NCBI GenBank assembly: GCA_029216955.1
Contig: JANAVB010029819.1
Coordinates: 30,352,204 to 30,416,203 of the forward strand
Length of the DNA: 64,000 nucleotides
Origin: Iris pallida
Lineage: Eukaryota > Streptophyta > Magnoliopsida > Asparagales > Iridaceae
Direction: 5' to 3'
This document shows, one piece after another, positions 23,051 to 32,530 of this stretch; position 1 is the stretch's first letter; each line of letters opens with the position of its first letter. The notes below the pieces were generated by a model. The model was not told where the DNA came from, ran no database searches, and saw only the letters and a program-made list of their open reading frames with translations. A program made the translations under genes and the position numbers.

Positions 23051-23322
23051 CTTGAGAAGTTCAGATGATTGGAAGCCCCCAAGCAACAACAAGCATCTTT
23101 CAGCTGGTGTTTTCCAAATCCCAGACAACATATGAAAAACATCAGCCTTGGCAGCAGTACTCTTATGTATAAAAATGTTAGCCCAGTGCGCCATGATGCC
23201 ATCAACAAGAGCACGAAGATCATTGTCACTTGTATGAGCATTTACCGCAGCCCTCAGCTCATTTATCTGTCGCTTTTGATCTTCCACCCAAGACGCATAT
23301 TCAAGATTAAATGCCAAAGGAA
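23051..23322 (-). pseudogene. Captured exon of a TGA-type bZIP transcription factor (DOG1 domain)
   Basis: The 272-base exon is bounded by a CTTTTCAG acceptor and a GTACAT donor on the minus strand. It encodes FNLEYASWVEDQKRQINELR, LRALVDGIMAHWANIF, KADVFHMLSGIWKTPAERCL and GGFQSSELLK. This matches the start of the DOG1 domain in clade II-like TGA factors, which bind TGACG promoter elements and, with NPR1, control defence genes. The basic leucine zipper is not present nearby, nor is the rest of the DOG1 domain. The exon is open throughout and has intact splice sites. Its neighbours are exons of other genes, showing capture by the surrounding CACTA element. Confidence 0.88.
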
Positions 23323-24346
23323 CTGAAAAGGTTTCTTCAAATATAGATAGGGGAGCAATTTAAAAAAATGAACGCATTATGTCAACAACTTCAACATTTT
23401 TAGGACTGATTCCACATGATGCACCCAATTAATCTCAGAAGCAAATATACAATTGAAACTACCACACACTTGATCAGAACTCAAACTGATGGTACATAAA
23501 AACCAAAATAACATTTTGATCAATTGCAAACAAAAATCAGCATATGGGTCGATTGTGTCAATCCAAACTAGAATCGAGTGAATCAAATAATAAATATACA
23601 GAGATCAGGTTCAAGTTCATTGTTTATTACTAACCAGGGGCATGGATTTTGTAACCTGAGACGATTATCGGATTGACCAAGTTCTAAATGTAAGGAACGT
23701 CTCTATATAGTAGTCCCAAGCCCATTCCACTGCACCCATTGCCAATCCCATCCCAAACTAATGAAATATCTAAAATTTCGGAGCAAGCCAGCATCCCAAA
23801 ATATCTGAAAAGTTATAGCATAGCAGGATCCTATCTACTAAACTTTAAAAGAATGTTGTAAACAAAGAAAATTGAATGAAATACCAATCAACAAGAGTGT
23901 AAAAGCATAGAGAGGTTATAAAAGCATGTAAAAGAAGAAAATTTATCTATATTATGTAAATGAATCAGTAAGGGTGACTACTATTTTATTCAATTTTAAA
24001 ACTACTAAGAAACAACACTAAAAATATTAAAATTATGCCTAAATGTATAAAATATATTTTCTTAAATCTTTCGCTTTTCGATACCAAAAAAGCCTACCTC
24101 TGTTATTCCTATCATTTGGGCCTTCTCCGACCATCTGAATGACATTAGTCTCCCTAATCAAAGAAATAAGTAAAACTCTCAGTTATTAAGATGTGATAAA
24201 CCCAAATAAAGCTAAAACAACACAAAATTTTCAACACAAGTAAAGATAAACCATGTATTATCGTAATATATGGAGAATGTAGTTTTAATCATATATCAAC
24301 AAGAAATGGAATCTGCACTAATGATTGATGAAGTGGTAATTGGATT

Positions 24347-24426
<80 letters not shown>

Positions 24427-25170
24427 GCCCTTGTTATATGTGTGCACAAGTGCGCGCACACACACACACACCAATCTTTATTTTGTCCTTGGTATGTCCA
24501 CACGTGCTTTATTGAAATTGGTAAAACTGATGAGGAGTAAGACTGCCATCAAAGATATGGCAATGAATAAGCACCTAACACAATATTTCCAGGTTTTGTA
24601 AGTCATACATATTGATACTATCAGAGAAATCAAGGTCTCACCAACTGATGTATTTCATATATTATCTATCCGATAGATCAGTTGGGAAGGGCAAACACTC
24701 CAAGGTGTCGTGACACTCAAAGAGATGATATGGACAGTTAAAAGTACAATATCAACTCTACAAGTTACTAGATGCCAAAACTAGTACCATGTCTGCCACC
24801 GTGTTTATATTATGTTGTATCAAATTATGCAATATCAGTAATACATCATGTTCATATCAGTATGCATGTGCTTACGTTGAGAAACGACTGATATTGTAAA
24901 TATAGAATTAACACAGAATATAAATATAGATGCTTGCGTAAAAGGAGAAACTGAGCCTTCATATAATTATAGACACTCTCTACATTCATCAATAATAACT
25001 GCAATAAAATTCTAAAAGAAACCAAAGTTAAAAACATTTGTGAGTAGGAGAAAATGCAAATAAAAGGATAACATAACATCCAAGTTCCACAAAACTAGGC
25101 ACACAATACTAGAACCAGGTCTTAAGTTGAACTAAAATTATTATACCACAGAAATGAACTCTTTGCATAC
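23323..25170 (-). other. Intron-like captured DNA between TGA and PTB exons
   Basis: Mostly AT-rich. One exon candidate at 24096-24152 (minus) follows TTTGATTAG, ends at GTAGGC, and reads ETNVIQMVGEGPNDRNNR; its source is unidentified. A TA microsatellite fills 24349-24422. The remainder shows nothing recognisable. Confidence 0.4.
24349..24422. repeat. (TA)n microsatellite
   Basis: About 37 uninterrupted TA units, followed at 24455-24472 by a short CA run. Translations of this stretch are artefacts. Confidence 0.98.
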
Positions 25171-25252
25171 CAGGGTACTGAATTAGAGCCTGCATTCCAA
25201 CATTCTTCTCAAATATTGCAATTTTCTGAACGATACCAAAAGCTGAAAACAC
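25171..25252 (-). pseudogene. Captured PTB-like exon, second half of an RRM
   Basis: The 82-base exon encodes VFSAFGIVQKIAIFEKNVGM then QALIQYP, the second RNA-recognition motif of plant polypyrimidine tract-binding protein homologues 1/2, splicing regulators. It follows the exon at 25330-25434 in frame. The donor (GTATGC) is normal. Immediately before GTG the intron ends in AT instead of the obligatory AG, so this acceptor is destroyed. Confidence 0.85.
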
Positions 25253-25329
25253 ATGCAATTTTAGCACCAATAAAAATCATTAAAATAGAATTCGATGTAT
25301 AAAACAAGAGCGAATGATTGAAGTCTTAC

Positions 25330-25434
25330 GGTGTGAATAAGGTCAACGGTAACATTATATTGCATATTCTCTCTAGAAGCCAGAAGAACATTACTCTCGG
25401 GCTTTTTCTTCTTTCCATCTGGACCTACTATCGG
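25330..25434 (-). pseudogene. Captured PTB-like exon, first half of an RRM
   Basis: The 105-base exon lies between TTTTCCAG and GTAAGA and encodes PIVGPDGKKKKPESNVLLAS then RENMQYNVTVDLIHT. In plant PTB homologues 1/2 this is the linker and first strand and helix of the second RRM. Together with 25171-25252 the two exons are adjacent in the parent gene and were captured with the intervening intron. No other PTB exon was recognised. Confidence 0.88.
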
Positions 25435-25479
25435 CTGGAAAATAGGAAAAATCTTTAAATCATTGCATCATGCATAAGA

Positions 25480-27290
25480 GCGAATGAAGTTCTGTATGAT
25501 AACCGGTTGTGCATGTTATGATATTGGCGTAGAGACATTCCCTACTACCGGTGGTGGATTAGGGTTGAAAGACACCCCCACTGTATCTTGATCGACATGA
25601 GTTTGAATCGATGGGGTAGATTGACGTAATGATGTTTGCAGATTCATATTATTTGTATTAGCTGCATTATTGCGATAATATTTTGTAGCATGTTCTCTAG
25701 GGTATGAATTCTCTGTCGATCACTGTTGCCACCATCTTTATTGCCAATCACATACATTGAAGTTGTATATGAGCTGCCAGATGGAGATGTATGCAAGAAA
25801 GCATTACTAGAGCTAGTGCTGCTTGACCCAGATTGTGAAACTGCATCATCTTCTTCTAAAATGTGAAGTACTCTGTCATCAGATTGAGAAATAGAGTGAT
25901 CAAATACCGAAATCATATTACTCCCAGTATTATCTTGTTCGTGAGCTTGGAGTGTGCCAGAGGAATCTCTAGATCAGGAACGGGTTCTTTAGTAAACACC
26001 TTCAGGTGAAATAACTCTTTGTATTCCTCTAGATGAAGAGGATGAAGGTGCTTGCTCGTTACCTAGACTAAATATTGCATAGACCAAAGCTTCTTGTAAT
26101 TCATCTTCATTGTCCGAGAGTGGTCATCCAAGACATGACAAATATGGAGAATTTGGTCACAATCTGGTGAAGACAGACTGCCTGGTTGATTGATCAACTG
26201 CTTTTGAACAACAACAATTGATAACAATCTTTGCACAGGAATATCTCTGACACAACATAACTATGTTTATTGATGCCTCTACTTATTTACATTTATGTTA
26301 AAGCATGTCACGCAAGTCAACAGAAGGGTGCATAACCTCCTTTCCCTTCTTATGCGACTGGACAAAGTCCATGAATTGGAGAGTTGGTTTCTTAACTAAT
26401 TGACCTATTTTATGTACATAGGAACCCCGAATACTTAGATCTTGAGTTGTTTTATTATGTGAACTCATTTTAGGTATATTAGATAATATATGTGAGTCCA
26501 TAGTTTGTGGAAGGAAGGCATATGACTGGCTAGAGCGCATAAACTTTATCTAGTATAGTTTTCCATTATCAGCACGTATAATACAGATGGACACATGAAT
26601 CGAGCCTCCTTTATACCGCATCAAATCATTAGAAAATGGAAGTCTGTGGAAGACAGACTTCCTATCTCCATCTATGCGACCAGGATTCTGTATTGAAGCA
26701 GAACCCTCATCTTGATGTACCAATTGTGAGGCAGAAGTTCTAACATTTGAATTCTTAGCATCGTAGTGTTTTCCTTTGTTAGAATTCAAAAGTTGTACAT
26801 TCTTTTTACCCACGTTAGATTGAAGAGCTCTATCACAAGTGTTAGTTTTCTTCACAGACATGTGATTAGCGTACATCTTCTTGGTGTTCTTCTTTCTATT
26901 AGAAGCACATGACTTTGATGATGGCTTGTTGATAGAGGCTCTTTTAGACGCATGGTGAATCCTATGCATTTTAACAGTAGAAAATTCCTCATACAGTATT
27001 TTGGTTGGTACAGATCCATGTGCCTTCATACTGTCCATTAGGCCCAAGCTTTCCCTTTACCAACAATAGCGTTAGGAGGAACAAGAAGAGACTTCAGGAT
27101 CCAAGCCTTGTGAACACAGTTAGATTTCTACCTCTTGCTAGTCGGAGTAGTGTCCTTGTCCGACAGCATTGGTTCATATGCTTGCTAGTCAAACTGAACC
27201 ACCAACATCTTTTCAACTAAACCTAGCTTGCTCATATCTTGCATCACCAATTTCTTGTCGGTGGAGGATGTCGTCCCCAGAAGAGTCGCC
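25480..27290 (-). pseudogene. 5' coding region (gag N-terminal part) of the left Tat gypsy element
   Basis: Starting just after the primer-binding site, a minus-strand frame opens with MATLLGTTSSTDKKLVMQDM. Further pieces follow: a basic region with CASNRKKNTKKM and RIDGDRKSVFHRLPFSN (26550-27047), and a Ser-rich piece with DRQRIHTLENMLQNIIAIMQ (25644-25916). At least four frame breaks or stops separate them. The region shows no Gag core domain (the W-(Y/F)-x-x-L-P segment) and runs into the captured PTB intron near 25480. The element order and orientation match the pol relic at 3990-8548. Confidence 0.6.
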
Positions 27291-27291
27291 A
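27274..27291 (-). promoter_or_regulatory. Primer-binding site of the left Tat element
   Basis: On the minus strand the LTR ends GTTGAAACA (27296), then AAAA, then TGGCGACTCTTCTGGGGA. TGG is the complement of a tRNA CCA end, and the TGGCGACTC...GGGGA form resembles the priming site of other Tat elements. It fixes the 5' LTR boundary and the element's leftward orientation. Confidence 0.7.
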
Positions 27292-27635
27292 TTTTTGTTT
27301 CAACACAAAAAGTGTCCGAAAAGAGTAGGACCTTTTGTATTATTATAAAAAGAAGAAGTAGTACAACAAGAATATTTAACAAAATTTTGAGTACAATAAT
27401 GATCTGGGGATTGGGTAGATGGAGATTAAGTTTGCTTCGACTTCTTTACTTCGTTAATGATCTGATATAGAAATTATTGAAGCACGGTGGTTGACAAACT
27501 CTCGATTGCAAGGAAAAATTAATCATTAAAAGTTCTCTCTTTTTCTCTGAAAATTCTTAGCAAAGAGGCTGTAATATCTCCTTATGCCTATTCTCTGTAT
27601 GTTTGTTTGTGGTCCTTGCGCAAGGAAAAAATTGT

Positions 27636-27648
27636 CCTCTATTTATAG
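27636..27648 (-). promoter_or_regulatory. TATA box of the Tat 5' LTR
   Basis: CTATAAATAGAGG on the minus strand, 340 bases before the LTR end, in the expected position for retrotransposon transcription. Confidence 0.6.
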
Positions 27649-28314
27649 ATTTTCTTCACTAGAATAGCCATATGCGTATGTGCAGAAAATACACTCTTTT
27701 CTGCCTTTGAGGCCAATAAATTTGAGTAGACACATGAGCCTTGGGATTAGTGGGGAGTGAACGTGCTCGAGAATCACGTAAAGCTCTGTAACGCCCCAGT
27801 CCCATAATACTTGGGACCAGATACATATAATGCTAGCTGTATACATAATAGTATATGAGATGTTCGTATGTATACATAAGCTGTAAAATGTAGAGAACCA
27901 AGACATGTTAAATCTTATCTGCAAATATATCAAGAAATAAAGATAGAATCAACCATAATTTGTTATTTGTACATACGTTGGGCGGAGACACATCCACTAC
28001 CAACAATTTCAAATAAAAAAAATATAAGAAAAGAATTGGCCGAGCGAAGGAAGAACAGTCCAAGAGTAGTCATAGTGAAAGCAGAAAGTAAACCATGTCC
28101 TTGGCTAGCACCTGCAAGAATCACGAAACACACCGGAAGAAATCACCAGGTCCTCAGAGGGATGTAACAAGACACATAATATCATGCCATAAACTTAATA
28201 GTAAGTGCTCAACAGAAAAATGTATATGAGTAAAGGTTCCTAACCATTCTATGTGGAATAATACACTTTAGAAGACAACGTTCTACGCAGAAGCTTAGGT
28301 GTTCAGCATAGAGG

Positions 28315-28445
28315 TATAAAGAGTGGCAGTAGGTAGCGCTCATAAGAGACACTATCGACCATGGGCAGAAAGTAACGCCCATCCGTGTCACTATCGGCCC
28401 TGGGGCAGTAAGGAGCGCTCAAACGAGACATTATCGGCCCAAATC
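28315..28445 (-). repeat. Short imperfect repeats inside the solo LTR
   Basis: Three diverged units contain GCAGTAAGGAGCGCTCA-like, then GAGACA(C/T)TATCGGCCC-like sequence. They correspond, in opposite orientation, to the array at 3110-3405. Confidence 0.55.
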
Positions 28446-29566
28446 TGTGTGTACTAGCCCCTATGCTAATAACTGTCTCCTTCCTTCTCATGATACTATA
28501 CATGCATTATCTCCACGATACTGTTTAATCCTTAATAACTGCCAAGTCTTCTACACAAATCTATTAGCAGTCATATCCTAATGCATGGCCTGTACACACT
28601 GATGTACGGTCGGTATGCAAGTCCGAAGTTATATGCGACTCACAACTCACACATAACCCGTGGCACGTCGTGACAATTTATGAGATGCTCTAAACATATG
28701 GTAGTCCCTTAACTCTAAGCCAATTGCATAAAGTATAATAATTTGCATCCATATATAGTTTTGAAAGAACAATATTATATTTAATAAAAAAAAAAAAGCA
28801 TGCATGATATTGAACAATTAAATAAACAGTAAAGGCAAGGTGTCTTACCTAGGGTACCGCCTGGTATGGTGATCTGACAGGTCCCAATTAGTCCAATAGC
28901 CATGTTCGATGTGTAGAGGTCCGAAGTCCATGAGTAAATAGGAAGGCACAATTTAGTCATGATCGACGATAATAATCGAAAAGAGTTTGGAGTACAGGAA
29001 TCCTTATACAAATTTAGAAATAATCATAATACTTGAAAACTAGCTTTTTATTAATTAAAATCATTTCTTAGAAAAGTATCAAAAATTGTTTTACGCTAAG
29101 ATACTCTAGTTTGTAAAAATAGAATTTTTTAGATAGAGGCTTATGTGTATTAGACAAAATATGCTTTTAGGAAAATACATTTTAAAAAATTTGTTTTTGG
29201 CTAACAATAAGTTTTGTAAAAATATTTTTATTGATAAAACTACACTTTATAAACGAAAATATATTAAATAAATATTTGACAATATTAATAACTCATTTAA
29301 GCCAAAACTTAAATTTTGTCAAATACATTCATATCTAGAAGAACATCTTAGTACTAGAGATAACTTTTGTAAATTAATATTTGAGAAGACTGTATTTCAT
29401 TGGTTGAAAGTATTTTAGGTAAATACTCGAATATTACTAGGAATATTATTTAAATTAAAACTATAATTAATTTGGTCATAAATTTTACCAAAAATATTTA
29501 TATGTATAATGACATTATAAATTAAATATACCAATAATAATACTAATGGTAATAATAATAGTAATG

Positions 29567-29567
<1 letters not shown>

Positions 29568-29619
<52 letters not shown>
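29568..29619. repeat. (TAA)n microsatellite
   Basis: About 17 near-perfect TAA units inside the solo LTR; the leucine-rich translation here is an artefact. Confidence 0.95.
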
Positions 29620-29620
<1 letters not shown>

Positions 29621-32020
29621 GTATTAAAATTGTACTGTACTTTTCTAAAAATGGGAACATAGTGAGAGAGAGAAAACAGAGAAGAAACGTGAGGGAGAAG
29701 GGAGCATGGAAAGTGGAGGTCGAGAAGAAGAGAAAGAGGGGTGGAGATCTCACCGGCGCTTCGGCCATGGAGGCGGTGGGTGCCGAAGTTGAAGGAGAGG
29801 GCTGGCCCGCCTACGTGTCTAAGCTCCAGCGATGGTGTCCCAGTGGCGTTCTCGACCGGGACGAAGCAACGGATCTACCGATGGGTGGATGGAGACGGGG
29901 TCACCCGTGCGGCCGGCGGAGGAGTTCGAGAGGGCGGCCCACATGGTGCTCAACACGGCGATCGCTGGTGGTCGCGGCAGCCACGGAAAGCTGGTCTAAT
30001 AGGGCATGCGGATCGGGGGCTTGCGTCGGACGCTCGACGATAGGTGCGACGGCCTTAGGGAGGCAGACTTCACCGAATTTGTCGTTGGCGATGTAGAGGT
30101 AAGTGGTTTTGGTTTGTTAAATTTTGGTGGTAGTGGTGAGATGGTGGCGGCAGATTTGGGTGTCTCCGGCGTGTGGCGGCCAAAATTTGGGGGAGGTGGT
30201 GGTAATGGTGGTGGCGTTTAGCTGGGTTCGGCCGGAAGTTTGCTGGTGGCAGGTTGGGGTGTGCAGTTCTGGTGCAGGTGGGTGGCTCCGGCGGGGAGTG
30301 TTGGGTTTGTGTTGGCGATAGCCGGTGATGTCGGGGGAAGTGGACGGGATGGTGGTGTGGCATTTTGGGTGTGGTGACGTTGGTGGTGACGGAGTAGTGG
30401 CCGTAGGTAGTAGTCGTTGGACGTCGACATTGGTGGTCAGTCGAGGCAATGGTGGTGGCTGGGCAAGTGGTGATGACGGGTGGCTGAGTGCGATTACGGT
30501 AATAGTGGAGACGGGGCTGCGATTGGTCAGGATAGCTTAGGCGGCATCTGGTGTTGGTAGGAGGGGCGACAGGTGACGGTAACGGCTGTAGTTCGATTGA
30601 ACATGGCGAGGGTTTCTCGATGAAACTCTGCCATGGCAGCAATGCCATGGAGCAGCAGTAGACGGATCAGGGGATCGGGATATGGCTAGGTCAGAGAATT
30701 GATTGTGTCGGGGGTGTGTCTGACACGAAAAAATTGTATATGTAAAAGATTGGAATAAGATTTCGGACTGGGAGGGAGACATGGACCCGATGCACTCACG
30801 TTTGGTTGTGGTGGAGAAATAGTGAAGAATATTTGTGGAGTAATTTATGGATAAAAAACTTATGGAGGCTTCTCCTTATATAGGAGGTGAAAGTCCTGAT
30901 TGGATATGGACTAGTATACTTTAAATCCCCTTTAGATAATTCTCTTATTTAATTTAAATCAATCAAAGTATTCAAAAATCAAAGCCAATTCTAATTTAAA
31001 TCCCAATAAATAATAATCACGCTTATCTATGGATAATGCACAAATTATACTATCAATTAAATAAAATTTAATCCAAGTTTACATTATCACAAAATTTTCA
31101 AATTATTATTTCAATAAATAATAAAAATAATTAAATTTTGAAAATCACAATAAATATTTAATTATTTGAAATACCTTTTTGATAAATGAATAAATAATTA
31201 GTACTTCGAAAAATTAAAGTAGACATGAAATAAATTTCATGTCTCTCGTATACATATTGTATCCATAAAATAATAGTTTTCTAAACTATATTTTATATTT
31301 GTACAATAAAAGTAAATAAATAGTATTTTGGAAATCTCGATGCGCCACTTTTCACCACTTTAAAATAATCAACATATGTTATTTTTGAAAACTATCCTAT
31401 ATAAATAAAATTTATAATTAAAATATTTTTTCCAAAAATATGTACCTCGCATATATTCACACTCGACGAGTAAATACAAAATTTTGAAATATAAATTTTA
31501 AATTAATAAAAAAATTGTAGTAAAAATTTAGGGGTTTTACAAGCTCGCTACATGTTTGAGACTTGCTACACGAAATACTGCCATGTCAACAAACGATTGT
31601 TTTTATAAAGGTCAGCTATGCGTCGAGTATTATTAGACGAGTAGCTATTGGTTGCATACTGCAACATAACAACTTTTCTTTGAGTCACTATGAATCATTC
31701 AACACTGGAATGCATAGCTTCTCTCATTGCTTGCTGCAAAACATTGATCCGAAAGTAGGCGCATACAATGACTTCCTTTACAACTAGCCAAGTATAATAA
31801 TGAGGATGGCGCGATCACTGACACCTTCCTCGTAGTCTGAACACTGCACACCGCTCGAGAATCATCTCTTCACATAAGAGAAAAAAGTACATCATGCGTC
31901 TGAAAGGGCCATGCGTCTATCTGGCTTGCTTCTTGAATCACGTGTCTTTCTCCTCTAGTTCAAAGGGACATTTTATGTTTTGGACGCATGAAGCCTAGGC
32001 ACCTCTTTTTGATATTTTTC

Positions 32021-32530
32021 ATGCTTCTATAAAAGGTACATTGACAACCGATCTATGGTATCCAAAAATTGATTCGTTTGACCTTATAGGTTATTCGGAC
32101 GCAAATTTTCCTGTATGAAAGGTTGATTATAAAAGTACCAGTGGCACATGTCATTTTCTAGAAAAATTCTTAGTCTTCTGGTTTTCTAAGGAGCAAAATT
32201 ATGTTTCATTATCAACAACCGAGGCTGAATATATAGCCACAGGACGTTATTGTGTCCAAATTTTGTGGAGGAAGCAAACCTAGGAACACTATTAGTTATC
32301 TTATAACTACATTCCTATTTAGTGTGATAATACTAGCTCAATAAATCTCACAAAGAATCTAATTTGCCACTCACACACTAAATACAAAAATTAGACATCA
32401 CTTTCTTAGAGACCATATCCTACAGGGAGATATTAGTTTAGAGTATATTGATATAGAATGTCAATTAGCTGACATCTTCACTAAACCCCTAGTTGAGATC
32501 ATTTTAACTTTATACGAAGGGAATTAGAAA
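32021..32530 (+). pseudogene. Ty1/copia RNase H (SIRE/Maximus-like)
   Basis: Plus-strand pieces read LWYPKIDSFDLIGYSDANF, YKSTSGTCHFLEKFLVFW, SLSTTEAEYIATGRYCVQIL and CQLADIFTKP across frames. This is the copia RNase H and its conserved end, closest in wording to the SIRE/Maximus lineage. Several stops are present, for example inside the V-x-K-V-D-Y segment. The upstream part of the copia pol is separated by the left Tat insertion and is not in the window. Confidence 0.85.

Larger units (their letters stand above)
8549..25480. mobile_element. Gene-carrying CACTA transposon (left end present, right end lost), with a nested LTR element
   Basis: The left terminus CACTACAAGAATAAGGGC starts at 8549, directly after gag sequence of the left Tat element. 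Bases 8570-8970 are packed with TTGACGG and CCGTCAAG in both orientations, the subterminal repeats of CACTA transposons. Gag-like coding of the same Tat element resumes near 25490, so the transposon occupies the interval. No reverse-complement terminus or second subterminal block is seen before 25490, so the right boundary is approximate and that end appears deleted. Inside are exon fragments of PTB, TGA bZIP and HMG-CoA synthase genes plus unidentified exons, and the LTR retrotransposon 10144-22102. No transposase was recognised; it would be a non-autonomous Pack-CACTA element. Confidence 0.7.
27787..31541 (-). mobile_element. Solo LTR (3755 bp) with AGCTC duplication
   Basis: Read on the minus strand it starts TGTAAAACCCCT at 31541 and ends GGGGCGTTACA at 27787. 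The flanks carry a perfect 5 bp duplication AGCTC (27782-27786 and 31542-31546). Removing it restores the Tat LTR. A TATA box (CCTATATAAGG) lies at 30874-30884 on the minus strand. Bases 29660-30780 are GC-rich with a skewed GGTGG composition; the 192-residue minus-strand frame there (30070-30648) is Pro/Thr/His-rich low complexity and is probably not a gene. No interior or second LTR was found, so homologous recombination between LTRs is the likely origin. Confidence 0.85.
27296..32020 (-). mobile_element. 5' LTR of the left Tat element, split by a solo LTR
   Basis: The minus-strand LTR ends at 27296, right before the primer-binding site. A TATA box (CTATAAATAGAGG, 27636-27648) lies about 340 bases upstream of that end. 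The LTR is interrupted at 27787-31541 by another LTR and resumes at 31542, where GCGCATA- and GCGTC-type words appear, as they do in the right-hand region 56570-57860. Its outer boundary with the copia relic is unresolved, between roughly 31950 and 32040. Confidence 0.6.

Noticed and set aside
23600..23745. Possible further captured exon reading WAWDYYIETFLTFRTW
   Set aside because: No convincing splice sites and no family resemblance; a stop follows soon.
24270..24540. Open frames of alternating Tyr-Ile on both strands
   Set aside because: Pure translation of a (TA)n microsatellite.
29415..29768. Leucine-rich open frame
   Set aside because: Encoded by a (TAA)n microsatellite and flanking LTR sequence.
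30070..30648. 192-codon Pro/His/Thr-rich frame on the minus strand
   Set aside because: Low-complexity translation of a GGTGG-skewed LTR core. No domain, and overlapping frames of similar length exist on both strands.
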